Source: Viscum album | Taxonomy: Eukaryota; Streptophyta; Magnoliopsida; Santalales; Viscaceae | Direction: 5' to 3' | Length of the DNA stretch: 64,000 nucleotides | Assembly (NCBI GenBank): GCA_963277665.1 | Contig: OY728147.1 | Coordinates: forward strand, 1,262,687,424 to 1,262,751,423 | Part shown: positions 36,931 through 48,326 of the stretch, in pieces | Layout: the number at the start of each line of letters is the position of its first letter | How positions within the stretch are numbered: the stretch's first letter is position 1 | Translations under genes and position numbers: made by a program | The notes under the pieces: model-generated | Told to the model about the DNA's origin: nothing | Databases searched by the model: none | The model's input: only the letters and a program-made list of their open reading frames with translations

Positions 36931-39207
36931 TGGGTTCCTAAAATTTCGGCCAACCTAAGAGCCCATTTCCAGTTTTGAAAGTATATTTTGTTTCTTTAAT
37001 AACTCCTTCGTTTTTAAACATTTTTCACCTGTTAAACTTTCAAAATGACCTTAATTTAACTATTAAAACCACAAAAGAAATTTGGGCCCCTTAAAAATTC
37101 ATTAGCATCTTGGATTTGGGTGATCAAATTAGGTATTGGGCCAACCCGAAAGCCCATTTCTAGTTTTAATTTTTTTTAAATTCTTTCATAAAATATTCAT
37201 TTTTATCGTTTTTTGGTGATTCCACCTCTCACCTGCTCCCACTATACCTGGACTCACCCAAAGATTCGTTTCTGCCTCTTTTGAAATCGTATCAATCAGT
37301 AATTAGGGTCGAACCTTTCAGGTTTCTAAAATCGCCCAGATTTCTCAAGTAAGTGACTATCCTTCTATGTTCCTTCCTTTTCCTAAAGATTTCTTTTTTT
37401 TCGTGAATCCCCAAATGTCCAAAAGCTTGGGCTTCGTAACTAGAGTTTCATTTTGAGTTTCTTGGTCCAATCCTCTAGTTTTAGGTTTCATCTCACTCCC
37501 TTGTGGTGCGGTGGTGGGGCGGTTGAAGTTCCGCACTAGGATTTACGGTTATTGACTCTTGGTAGGTGATTCCATGTTTATGCAATATTTGTGTCTTAGG
37601 ATGATGTATTTATCATATTTTCTGGTTTATATCATTTTATTATTGCAGTAAAAATTAGTTTTATTGGTGTTTGTTTTGCAAATGAATTTTTAAATGCAAA
37701 TTTGATGTGGAATTGGGGGGGGGGGGGCTCATGGGAATGTTTTATTGGTTTATTTGGGAATTCCCTATTAATACTTAATTGTTTTTATTGAACTATAATA
37801 GGGATTCTAATAATGTTTTTTATTTTATACCCTTTGTTTGTTTCTGTCAAAATGGGGTTTATTAGTCTTTGTGGAACATGATAACTTTAAGTCCCGTGTT
37901 TTTGTAAAAATGAAGGTTTTTCAAAGTATCATTTCTTGGTTCACAAGGGGATTCCCTAAAAACAATTTATTCTTTTAATATAAATGTATTGGTCTGAATT
38001 TTTTGTTTAGGTAACTTTATGGTGTGCACATAGTATGGATGTTTGGTTCTTAAGGAGTGGTGTGTGAAACATTACGGGATTTGGAGGAATTGTTTTATTA
38101 AAAATCTATGTGTTTTGTTGTGTGTTTTAAGTGGTTTAAAATGTGATAGCTACTGTATTATTTGGGTGTGACCAGTAGTGGTGTGTTATATAAATATTTA
38201 TTTATGTTTCATTATGAAATTTATTGAGCACAAAAGGGGAAGCCAGGGTACCTAGGTGGGGAGGATTTGTACTAGTACGGCTAGTGGACCAGATGAGTTT
38301 TGTCCTTGTTTCACATAGCATTTGGATAACAAAAACTCTAACTAAAATATGTGGATGATGATTGGAGAAAAATATGTTATGGGTATGTTCCCTACTAGTG
38401 GCTCGTGCATGAGAATGAATTTTTCTATGGTTACTTTACACTGAGCTACGAGGTACATAGGGCCAGAGACAACCTAGTGCCTAGGGGTGTTCTTGATTTT
38501 GTTGCTCATTGGATTTGTGGTATTTACCCATATTCTAGAGTGTTCTTGTAAGTAAATTACATTAGCTAACATTTCTACTCTAATGTGTTAGCATTCTGAA
38601 ATTCTCGTCTTGAAAACTGTTTTCAATTAAAAGTTGCATTTCTTGGAATTTTAAAACTGTTTCACCTTTTGTATTAAAATTGCTTGTTTTGTTAACATTG
38701 TATTGCATTCTCTTTGGAATCATCTGGTGGTATCCTATTGGGCTTAGGCTCACACCCTAATTACACCCCTTGGGTGTAAGTATACCTTCTTAAGCTTGAC
38801 TTAGGTAAAGGGAAGGCTAAGGGTGATGGCGGTTTAGGGTGTTAGTCCCCATCGCTAGGGCGGAGTTGTGGAGAAGGCTTGTGGGTGATGACCCCCTTGC
38901 CATGTGGAGTCTATGGGGTTGTCTTGATATTGTCATTATTTTTATTTGGACCACTTGTAGTGTCTTTAAACAAATTTATTCATATCTGTTTTTGTTAATA
39001 ATTGTTTAGCATGAAAATTTTAGATTCTAATTATTGATTGTTTTTTTTGTGATTTATGCTTTCATAATCGGGTAAATCGTTCCCAAACTAGATTTTATGA
39101 TACTTAGGCACTTGTTCCAGCCCATGGGGATAGGGAACTCCCTTTACGCCTTTCCATGGGCCAGGTTTGGTGCCGTTAATGGTGGTGACCAGATCCGGTT
39201 CGTGACA
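36931..39207 (+). repeat. 5' LTR of element 2
   Basis: Aligns with 45881-47954 and 54939-57182. It contains an internal partial repeat of its own start (GGCCAACC..GCCCATTTC at about 36949-36969 and again near 37139-37162) and a run of 13 Gs at 37715-37727 that is only 5-6 Gs in the other copies. It retains the ~168-bp segment missing from the LTR at 45881-47954. It is clearly more diverged from the two downstream LTRs than they are from each other. Confidence 0.82.
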
Positions 39208-39210
39208 AAA

Positions 39211-39222
39211 TGGTATCAGAGG
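39211..39222 (+). other. Primer binding site of element 2
   Basis: TGGTATCAGAGG lies three bases after the LTR end GTGACA, the standard initiator tRNA-Met-type site, identical to that of element 1. Confidence 0.92.
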
Positions 39223-39564
39223 AAGTTTAATGTTTTTGGGTTATATTTCTATTTTGGGATGAGTCTGGATAAACAAGAGCAAGGACTGTCGGGGATCAGG
39301 GTTTTGGTTGTGAGTAGGGTTCCCGGACCACACCTCTCATGGTATAACTTGAGTCACTAGTGGATGTTGGAATTTACAGATTGACATCATGTCCAGGTGA
39401 GACGTGTGGGCTGCAGACCACATGTGAACATCAGGAGGATGTGGAGTAGTTGTTTCTTTTATTACTAGAATGTGTTTAGATTATTTATATTTGGTGTATT
39501 TTATTACAATTTTCTGAATTGTGGTATTGACTATTGATTTGTTACTATTGCATTTTGTAGCAAC

Positions 39565-40730
39565 ATGACTCCCCGGAAAGCTCCCACGTGCCCACAGGAA
39601 GAAGCTGGGGAGAGTTCTCCCACACCGATTGATCAGAGGCTCATGGAGGCTGTGGTTCGGGCTATCCAAGATTTGGGACATGGAACAACCCCTACTATTA
39701 TTCCTATTAGGGAAGAAGAGATAGGTCCTAGAAAAGATAAATCATAAGAGTTTCTGAAAAACAATCCTCCTACCTTCCGAGGTAGCTCAGAACCCCAAGA
39801 AGTAGAAGAATGGATCGAGAAGATTGATCGTATGTTTGAGTTCCTAGAAACACCAGAGGAGATCAGGGTGAAGTGTACCTTCTTTCTATTTGAGGGTCCC
39901 AACCATTAGTGGTTGGAGTCAGTGCTTCAGGCTGGGAAGAATGAGCCAATGTGCTAGGAAGATTTCAAGGCTATCTTCAATGAACAGTACTGCCCTGAGG
40001 TGTTGGCTTATTCTAGGTCTAGAGAGTGCATGGATCATGTTCAGGGGAATATATCTGTGATGGAGTATGCCAACCATTTTTCTTAGTTGGTTCGGTATGC
40101 TCCAAAAATTTTCTCTAATGATCAAGTGAAGGCCTAGAGGTTTGAGAAAGGCTTGCGACCGAAGATATACTCCCAGGTGTTCTTATTTAAGCTGAGGACC
40201 TATGCTGTGGTCGTTGATCGGGCGTGAATGGTAAAGATTTATAAGAAAGGAATGGATGGTTTCTATGGTTCATTATCAGTGGTGGGATGTGGCATCTCCT
40301 TAGAGAAGAAAAGGAAGTGGGATGATCTTGTGAAGAAAGGAGGTGGCAGTTCAGGCCACTCTTCTGAGTAGTTTTCTTCTACGGCTTCTGATGTGATATT
40401 GGTCATCTGCCACTAGTGTGGGAATCCTGGGCACATCCGACCAACATGTCCACTTCCTCTGAAGCCTTGTTAATAGTGTGGAGGTATGGGGTATTTTCTG
40501 CATTTTCTGTAGTGTGGCACGTCAACTTCTGAGTGGGGCTGGGTGAGTGGCTTCATGAGGAGTGCCAGCATAGTCTGAGCCACCAAGGATTGGGGGATCT
40601 TGATTTGGAAGCCATGGTGGTAGGTTGGGTCGTCTTCTGGGCAGAGGCAGTTCAGGGCATTGCCACAACTAGCAGTCATCCTCAGGCAGATACTGGACAT
40701 CTCCATGCAGTGGATTAGGCACCAGCAGGA
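39565..40730 (+). pseudogene. gag: Gag pseudogene (element 2)
   Basis: The likely start is the ATG at 39565 (MTPRKAPTCPQEEAG). One frame continues across stops through NPPTFRGSSEPQEVEEWIEK (typical gypsy capsid N-side), FFLFEGPNH then WLESVLQAGK, a DFKAIFNEQYCPE block, VQGNISVMEYANHFS and RFEKGLRPKIYSQV. It ends in a CCHC knuckle with its first Cys region decayed: ICH-stop-CGNPGHIRPTC (about 40407-40448). Of eleven in-frame stops I counted, eight are TAG, two TAA and one TGA, each explicable as C-to-T or G-to-A at a Gln, Trp or Arg codon. The frame itself is largely intact, so decay was mainly by substitution. Confidence 0.88.
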
Positions 40731-40779
40731 TCAGAGGTGGGACCATCGATAGTTAGAGGTACCGTTATGATCACATCTT

Positions 40780-41060
40780 CTATAGAAACTACTCTTTTTG
40801 ATACTGGTGCCTTTTTTCATTCATTTCTTCTCATTTTGTGGACATTCTGAATTTTCCCACTGATTTGATGTCTTTTACGATGGAGTTGGTGACACCGCAG
40901 GGAAAGAAGAATGAGCAGGGTCTCAGGTGCCCGTCGTGTGCTCTTTATGTGTCAGGGTCGAGATGGAGTGGGACCTCATGGTCTTAGTTATGGACGTTTT
41001 TGATGTCATACTTGGGATGGATTGTCTAGTACTCTTCTAGGAACACATCGATTGTTGTAG
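40780..41060 (+). pseudogene. Aspartic protease relic (element 2)
   Basis: TTLFDTGAFFHSFL (about 40789-40830) retains the catalytic D-T-G. The second half shows VMDVFDVILGMDCLVLF (about 40990-41038), matching the family's 'DVILGMDWL' block, followed by IDC. It lies between the Gag knuckle and RT in the expected order. Frame changes between these blocks make it a pseudogene even though the active-site triad survives. Confidence 0.8.
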
Positions 41061-41086
41061 ACGACATGTGAGTTTCACGACACCTA

Positions 41087-42170
41087 TTGGGAGTCGTCAG
41101 GTTTTTTCCTGGAGAATGGGATCCTCGGTCAGGTCGAGCGGGGCCTCCAATCCCAGAGTTGGGAAGTGTTATCATCCATTTATCTTTGCTCCTGATAGAT
41201 AATGGTCTTTCCTCTGAAGGTTCGCTACCTCATGTATTGAACGAGTTTCCGGAGGTATTCTCGGATGATTTTTCAAGTTTTCCCCTAGAGCGGGATGTGG
41301 AGTTTTCGATTGATCTGGCGCTAGGAACACAACTGATATCTCTTCCCTCTTATTCCATGGCTCCCACCGAGTTGAGGGAATTAAAGATACAACTGTAAGA
41401 CTTAGAATCTAGAGGATTCATTCTCCGGAGCATCTCTCCTTGGGCCGCTCCTGTGTTGTTCGCAGAAAAGGCTGATGGATCCCTCTGGTTGTTCATTGAC
41501 TACCGGAAGATGAATCAGGTAACAATTAACAATAAATACCCTTTTCCTAGAATAGATGATTTGTTCGATCAGTTGAAGGGGGAAAAGTGGTTCTCAAAGA
41601 TAGACCTGTGTTCGGGGTATCATCACCTTCGGGTAAAAGAGTCAGATATCCCAAAGACAGCCTTTCGAAGTAGGTATGACCACTTTGAGTATTTGGTCAT
41701 GACCTTCGGATTAACCAATGATCCAATGGTCTTCATGGAACTCATGAACAGGGTGTTTCATCAGTATCTTTATTCCTTTGTTGTGGTGTTTGTGGATGAA
41801 ATTCTTGTATACTCTAGCTCTGAGGAGGAACACGAATATCACTTGAGGATCGCTTTGGGTACATTATGAGATCACCACCTCTATGCAAAGTTGTCAAAGT
41901 GCAATTTCTGGATTAGGTAGGTGAGATTTCTAGGGTATGTGATATCATAGCATGAAGATTCAGTGGACACAGAGAAAATTAGTGCGGTCATGTCGTGGGA
42001 GCAACCGAAGAATGTCTTCGAGATCTGGAGTTTTCATGGATTGGCTGGTTATTACAGGCGATTTGTTCAGGATTTCTCTCGGAATGTTTCACTGATGACT
42101 ACCCTCTCCTGTAAAGGGGTTAAGTTTTTATGGGGTCCAGAATTCTAGGCATCGTTCGAGGAGTTGAAGT
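41087..42170 (+). pseudogene. Reverse transcriptase pseudogene (element 2)
   Basis: The best-preserved pol domain in the window. The open frames 41087-41398 and 41453-41869 give [73 protein letters not shown] (motif A, Asp retained), [20 protein letters not shown] and [19 protein letters not shown]. The catalytic FxDD motif reads FVDE, so the second Asp is lost. After a stop the thumb/connection continues with KLSKCNFWI, VRFLGYVIS and [18 protein letters not shown] (41963-42148). This part exists once only; the duplicated block begins just after it. Confidence 0.92.
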
Positions 42171-42690
42171 GCTGGTTATATACCACCCCGTGCTGATTTT
42201 TCCAGAGGCTGGAAAGGGATATGTGGTCTATTGTGATGCTTTAGGTAAGGGTCTTGGGTGCGTTCTTATACAGGATGATCATGTGGTCGTGTATGGATCT
42301 CATTAACTTTGACCACATGAAAAGAAATACCAGACCCATGACTCGGAGTTGGCAGCAGTGATGCATGCTTTGAATACATGGCATCACTACCTCTTTGGGG
42401 AGAAGTTTGTGGTATACTCTAATCACAAAAGCTTGGCTTATATCTTCTCACAGAGGAACCTCAACTTGAGGAAGCGTCGCTGGATCAAGTACTTACAGGG
42501 GTTTGACTTTGACAATGTCTATACCCCAAGAAAGGGTAATGTAGTGGATAATTCCTTGAGCAGAAGGGTTCCAGTGAAGGCTTTGAGGAAGTACAGTGAT
42601 GAGTGGGCATTGATGGGGAACTTTTCTCAGATGCATGTGGAGAACATGGAACATAGTGGAGGCGAATTCTTGGAAAGTGTCTAGTTGAAT
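42171..42690 (+). pseudogene. RNase H pseudogene, copy A (element 2)
   Basis: Follows RT after a frameshift at about 42184-42190. Blocks: LIFPEAGKGYVVYCDALGKG (catalytic-Asp region, YCDA), then in the open frame 42349-42684 AAVMHALNTWHHYLFGEKF, SNHKSLAYIFSQRNLNLRKR, RWIKYLQGFDFD and KGNVVDNSLSRR, the terminal RNase H block with ADALSR changed to VDNSLSR. The frameshift and several stops are shared with copy B at 51228-51741. Confidence 0.88.
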
Positions 42691-42839
42691 CCTTCTCTAT
42701 TGGAGTTGATTCTCTTGGAACAACCTAGTGATGAGTTTTTCAGTGGTCGAAGTAGTTTCTTCATGGTGGGGAGACATCCTCTAACTGGTCGTTGTCTCCT
42801 GAGGGAGTCTTGTGCTTCAAGGGCCGTTCAGTAGTGCCA

Positions 42840-44120
42840 TTGTCTCTGTGGAGGGTGGTGATACATGATAGCCACCTCCCTCAGTGGGCTGTCCATCTAG
42901 GTTCCACTAAGATGTATTATGATGTCCGTTAGTAGTTTTGGTGGCCTGGTATGAGATGGGACATAGAAGACTTTGTTTCGAGATGCTACACATGCCGACA
43001 GGTGAAATCATGGAATGAAAGACCTTCTGGTTTTCTCCAACCACTACCCATTCCTATGTGGATGTGGGATGAGGTCACCATGGACTTCATTGTTGGCATA
43101 CCTTATACACTTCGAGGTAAGAATGCCATTTGGGAGGTGATTGACCATCTAAACAAATCATCCCACTTCATTCTGATAAAAGATACAACTAAAGTGGATG
43201 AGTTGTGCCATTTGTATCTTTAGGAAGTGGTGAGACACCATGGCATACCATCAGCGGATGTCTCAGATAGAGGCCCCCGCTCCACTTCTCAATTTTGGGA
43301 AGGCCTTTAGAAGGCCTTGGGGTCTCATATTAAGATGAGCATGACATACCACCCTCAGACGGATGGTCAGATAGAGCAGGCGAATCAGATTTTGGAGGAC
43401 ATACTTCATGCATGTGTCCTGAACTTTGGAGGTTCTTGGGATAACCATTTGGTATTGGTTTAGTTTTCATATAATAACAGTTACCAATCCTCGATTCGAA
43501 TGGACCCTTTTGAGGCTCTCTATGGTCAGCTATGTCGGTCCCCCCTCTGTTGGGCTGAGGTAGGAGAGACTTCACTATTGGGGCCGAGCCTTGTGCAGGA
43601 GACTTCTGAGAAGGTCAAGTTGATCAGGCATCACTTATTAATAGCTCAGAGTCTTCATAAATATTATGCTGACCGGAGGCATTGAGACCTAGAGTTATCT
43701 ACGGGTGACAGGGTATTCTTGAAAGTGTCCCCTCGTCTGGGCCATCGTCGATTGGGGATGCAAGGGAAGCTAATGCCACGATATCTCAGGCCCTTTGATA
43801 TCACCGAGCATATTGGAAAGGTGGCACAGAGGTTAGCCTTACCTTCTTATTTGACGTCCATCTATGATGTCTTCCACGTCTCTCAGTTGAAGAAATACAA
43901 CCAGGATCCATCCCATGTGTTGAGTTGGGAAGAACTGGAGATAGAGCCTGACATGTCTGTTATTGAGAGGCCGGTGAAAATAGTGTACTTCCAAGAGAAG
44001 ATACTTCTAGGTAAGTCTATTCCATTAGTCTAGGTTCTATGGCAGCATGGGAATGATACACATGAGACATGGGAGCAAAACTCATGGGTAGAGGTAGAGT
44101 ACCCGTTCTTGTTTTCCTCC
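42840..44120 (+). pseudogene. Integrase and chromodomain-like tail, copy A (element 2)
   Basis: Zinc-binding region: STKMYYDV then FVSRCYTCRQVKSW (CX2C kept, about 42904-43012). Core: WDEVTMDFIVGIP and VIDHLNKSSHF (first Asp, about 43066-43170), ADVSDRGPRSTSQFW (second Asp, about 43255), TYHPQTDGQIEQANQILEDI (Glu, from about 43346). Then MDPFEALYGQLCRSPLCW (43500 on), RVFLKVSPRLGHRR, QGKLMPRYLRPFDI (GPY/F module), DVFHVSQLKKYNQDPSHVLS and a chromodomain-like tail ILLGKSIPLV-stop-VLWQHGNDTHETWEQ ending VEYPFLF at about 44115. A stop at 43308-43310 (TAG) is CAG in copy B, so it arose after the duplication. Confidence 0.9.
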
Positions 44121-44279
44121 TCAATATCATTTGTTTATTTCGAAATACTTTTAAAGGGAATTTAGAACCCTTGTAGTAGTACATATTAAGCCCCAAAATA
44201 TATGAAATTTTTGTTTAAGAATAATTTGATCTGATTAAAATCAAACTCCCTAAACATTACCAGGGTATAGAGCTTACCT

Positions 44280-45880
44280 GAGTTCCAAGATCGACCCTCA
44301 AGATGTCTTCATAATGTTCCACCAAGATGTCCCAAGACTGCATATATTCATCCAAGTTAATCTTCCCCATGTTGAAACCTCTAATCAAGATGCGGTTATT
44401 TCTATTGATTCATTTACCTTGCCCCTTTGTTTTTTTCGCTCTAAGAATTTTCCCCAACATTTGGTTGATAACTTCCTGTGGGGCCTTAATATCTAATACT
44501 TGATCCACCATTTCTTCATCTGAGAGAAGAAGAAGGTCCATGTAATTAATCACCGAAGAAATATATTTATGATGGTAAAAAAGAGTATCCACCTCTTACT
44601 GATGCCCAGGAGTCAGAGCAGGTCGCGCATCCTCACTCTGTAGCCCAGGAGGGTGTGCAACCCCCGCCAGGGGAGGTTCATCCCTAAGGTGAACCTGTCC
44701 GACCACTTCTTGAGAGATAGATGCCCTAATGGGAAAGCAATCACCTTTACATGTTTTTGAAGGAGGTTTACCTTTTCTTATGGACCTAGTAACTAGAGGA
44801 CTGGGTAGGTTGGAATAAACTTTCCTTGTGAGCGACGTCTGGGTATGTTTTATAAAGCCTTCTGAATCTATAATGGTGTTTTTCCCTTCCTTGAAGAGTA
44901 TCTAAAATAATCCTCTGCAATCCCTATTTCTTTGGACTCACCAGGGGATTATAAAGCTGAATCCTCAAATTGGAAGACCTAACCTCCCTTAGAATACTCC
45001 TCACTGGGACTGTCCTCCATTGCAAAACCTTCACCAGGTGAAAAACCCCGATCTTCTCCCAACACTGCAAACTGGTTTTGAGAATTCTTGAAACTACCTC
45101 CTTCTTTTTCCTTCTCATCATATGAAGGTTTGTCCTGCATGGCCTGCACCGATGTGGCTGGAACACTTGGTTGTGCAAATCCATGACCCATGTATTGGAA
45201 GTAAATTGGAGTTCCATTCGATACCAAGATTTGGGGGTTCTCACCCTTGGCTGTTTCCGCATCAACTGCCTCATTCTCGGAAGCTTCCTCGAGTGGAAGC
45301 AGCGCCATACCCATACCAACATCCAAGTGCACCTCTATCTCCTTGCAACCTTCCACTACCTAAACCAATCCTTCCTTCTTGTTGATCCCATCCCTTCTAA
45401 TAGGAAACTCACCCGAATAACAGGGATTACACAAGTCCTTTTTAAGGTGGTTGAAAATATCAGAGACTTTTGGGTTCAGATGAGCATCTTTTAGAGCCTT
45501 CTGGGGAACCTCCATATCTGCAACCCATGGATCAAAAACCACTAGTGCATTCTCCCTCTAGAGAAGCTGATCACACACTTCTTCCAAATTCAAGGTAACA
45601 CCCTTGGTGACTGCAGGCATTCTAGACTCACTCTGAGTAGCAGGAACACCCCCCCCCCCATGATGAGAAAGGCTGTGGCGACATACAAATTGTAGATGCC
45701 CTAAGTGTTGACATGAAGAACAAAAGACTGAACATTATTCAAAAATAACTGGTTGTCTACAGTGAAACTCCTCCCCACTGTGATATATATCCAATCAACT
45801 GATGGCTTAGAAACATCCACTTCCACACAAATGCGTGGGGATATTGGGAGACACACTGAGTTGGTGCGGCTACCCGAGAT
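44280..45880 (-). pseudogene. Antisense LINE ORF1-like pseudogene between pol and 3' LTR, copy A
   Basis: Read on the minus strand from 45880 down: NSVCLPISPRICVEVDVSKP (the segment preceding the zinc knuckle in DUF4283-type plant LINE ORF1 proteins), a CX2CX4HX4C knuckle CSSCQHLGHLQFVC (about 45705-45664), then MVFDPWVADMEVPQKALKD (from 45542), a long acidic/hydrophilic linker (45356-44979) including NQFAVLGEDRGF, and a basic C-terminal part with VTRSIRKGKPPSKT (about 44811-44770) and KILRAKKTKGQGK (44446-44410). Frameshifts and stops interrupt it. The N-terminal DUF4283 core is missing because element 2's LTR starts there. It lies antisense to gag-pol. Either a 5'-truncated LINE insertion or a captured antisense ORF; no poly-T tract marks a LINE 3' end. 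Confidence 0.7.
45649..45659. repeat. C homopolymer run
   Basis: Eleven Cs inside the copy A antisense relic. The equivalent place in copy B (about 54706-54717) is CCCCTCCCCCC, so the run has drifted since the duplication. Confidence 0.9.
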
Positions 45881-47954
45881 CCCATTTTCAGTTTTGAAAG
45901 TATATTTTGTTTCTTTAATAACTCCTTTGTTTTTCAACCTTTTTCACCCATTAAACTTTAAAAATGACTTTCATATAACTATTCAAACCACCAAAGACAT
46001 TTGGGCCCCTTAAAAAGTCATTAGAATCTTGGATTTGGATGATCAAATTTGGTATTGGGGCAACCCGAAAGCCCATTTACAGTTTTAAATTTGTTTTCTA
46101 ATTCTTTCATAAAATATTCATTTTTTATCCTTTTTTGGTGATTCCAACTCTCACCTGCTCCCACTGTACCTGGACGCACCCCCAGATTCTTTTTTCTTTC
46201 TTTGGATATCTTATCAATCAGGAATAAGGGCCGAACTATTCAGGTTTCTAAAATCATCCAGATTTCTCAAGTAAGTGACTATCCTTCTAAGTTCCTTCCT
46301 TTTTCTTAAGCTTTCTCCTTTTTTTCATGAATCCCCAAATGTAAAGAAGCTATCGATTCGTACCTAGGGTTTTGTTTTGAATTTCTTGGTCCAATACTCT
46401 GGTTTTAGGTTTGATCCCGCTTGGTTCTTGTTTTGAAAATTATATTTTAAATGAAAATATCATGTGAAATTGGGGGGTTTTCATGGGAATGTTTTATTGG
46501 TTTATTTGGGAATTCCCAATTAATACTTAATTGATTTTATTGAACTATAATAGAGCTTCCAATAATTGTTTTAATTTTATCCCCTTTTTTCTGTGAAAAT
46601 TGGTTTTAATAGTGTTTGTGGAACATGTTAACTTTAAGTCCCATGTTTTTGTAATAATGGAAGTTTTTCAAAGTATCATTTCTTGGTTCACAAGGGGCTG
46701 CCCTAAAAATGATTTGTTATTTTAAAAGAAATTTATTGGTATGAATTTTCTATTTTGGTAACTTTATGGTGTGCACATAGTGTGAAAGTTTGGTTCTTAA
46801 GGAGTTTGGTGTGTGAAACATTATGAGATTTGGAGGAATTGTTTTATTAAAAATCTAAGTGTTTTTTGTGTGTTTTAAGTGGTATAAAATGTGATAGCTA
46901 CTGTATTATTTGTGTGTGACCAGTTGTGGTGTGTTATATGAAAATAGATTTATGTTATATGATTAAATTTATTGAGCACAAAAGGGGAAGCCCGGGTACC
47001 TAGGTGAGGCAGATTTGTACTAGTATGGCTAGTGGACCAGATAAGTTTTGTTCCTATTTCACATAGCATTTGGATAACTACAACTCTAACTAAACTATGT
47101 GTATGATGATTTTGGACCACTTGGTTATGAGTATGTTCCCTAATAGTGGCTCGTGCATGAGAATATATTTTTTTATGGTTACTTTACACCGAGGTACGGG
47201 GTACATAGGGCCGGAGACGACCTTGTGCCTAGGGGTGTTCCCGATTTTGTTGCTCATTGGATTTGTGGTATTTAACCATATACTAGGGTGTTCTTGGAAG
47301 TAAATTATATTAGATATAATTTTTATTTTAATGTGTTAAATTTTTTAAATTATTGGATTGTAAACTATTTTTAATTGAATGTTTCATTTCTTGGAATTTT
47401 AAAATTGTTTCACCTTTTGTATTAAAATTGCTTGTTTTGTTCACATTGTATTACATGCTCTTTGGAATCATCAGGTGGTATCATATTGGGATTATTTTCC
47501 AACCATACTTACCCACCTTGGGTGTAGTTAGACCTTCTTATTCTTGACTCAGGTAAAGGGAAGGATAAGCATGATGGCAGTTCAGGGTGTTAGTCTCCAT
47601 CGCTGGGGCAGAGTTGTGGAGAAGGCTTGTGGGTGATGACCCCCTTATCATGTGGAGTACATGAGGATGTCTTGATGTTGTAATTATTTTTATTTGGACC
47701 ACTTGAAGTGTCTTTAAATAGATGTATTCAGATCTTGTTTTGTTAATAATTTTTTAGAATGAAAATTTCAGAGTCTAATTATTGATTGTTTTTTTATGTT
47801 TTATGCTTTCATACTCTGGTAAATCGTTCCCAAACTGGATTTTTTGATACATGGGAAATGGTACCAGCCCGTGGGGATAGGGAACGCCCTTCAGGCCTTG
47901 CTATGGGTCTGGTTTGGTGCTGTTAATGGTGGTGACCAGATCCGGTTCGTGACA
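45881..47954 (+). repeat. 3' LTR of element 2, copy A, with a ~168-bp internal deletion
   Basis: Aligns with 36962-39207 and 54939-57182. At 46413-46421 the sequence passes directly from GATCCCGC to TTGGTTCTTG, skipping the segment present at about 55475-55646 in copy B and about 37492-37665 in the 5' LTR. Since the 5' LTR and copy B both have the segment, A has lost it. The LTR ends GTGACA and is followed at once by inverted element 3-type LTR sequence. Confidence 0.88.
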
Positions 47955-48326
47955 GTGAAAGATCTTCAACATCTCCCATAAAGATATTTACCTTTTTTTT
48001 CCTACCAAAAACCATTCTTTATATCATGGGGAAAAGTAAACATAAAATAAGTGATCTCAAATGCTCAGTAAGGGTAAACATAGAGAACATAAAACAAACC
48101 AAAAAAATAAGAATTTAAAAAACATGTACATAAAGATTAAATATCAAAATCTTGAGTCATGAAATAAATCTTGGCAGTACATAAGACATATATAATAAAG
48201 GAAAATTAACCATGATAAAATAACATTGGAATAGAAAATAGAATTTTGGAAAATAAAAAACACATTATATTATTTTAATAGTTGACAAGGAATTTCTTCT
48301 AAGACCATCATAGTGGAAAAATGATT

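Larger units (their letters stand above)
36931..47954 (+). mobile_element. Ty3/gypsy retrotransposon with an antisense ORF before its 3' LTR (element 2)
   Basis: Order: 5' LTR, tRNA-Met-type primer site, gag, protease, RT, RNase H, integrase, chromodomain-like tail, an antisense LINE-ORF1-like relic, 3' LTR. The LTR ends match well (GATCCGGTTCGTGACA at about 39192-39207 and 47939-47954). The LTR start is uncertain: homology between the LTRs begins at 36962/45881, and 36931 (TGGGTTCCTA) is my guess for the true start. No target duplication was found: the bases after the 3' LTR (GTGAA) do not occur just before the 5' LTR. The coding regions contain many TAG stops. The downstream half is repeated at 51228-57182. 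Confidence 0.85.

Noticed and set aside
40533..40718. Plus- and minus-strand open frames in the Gag-protease spacer (40470-40718)
   Set aside because: They lie in the variable linker after the Gag knuckle of element 2, in a frame different from Gag, with no motif.
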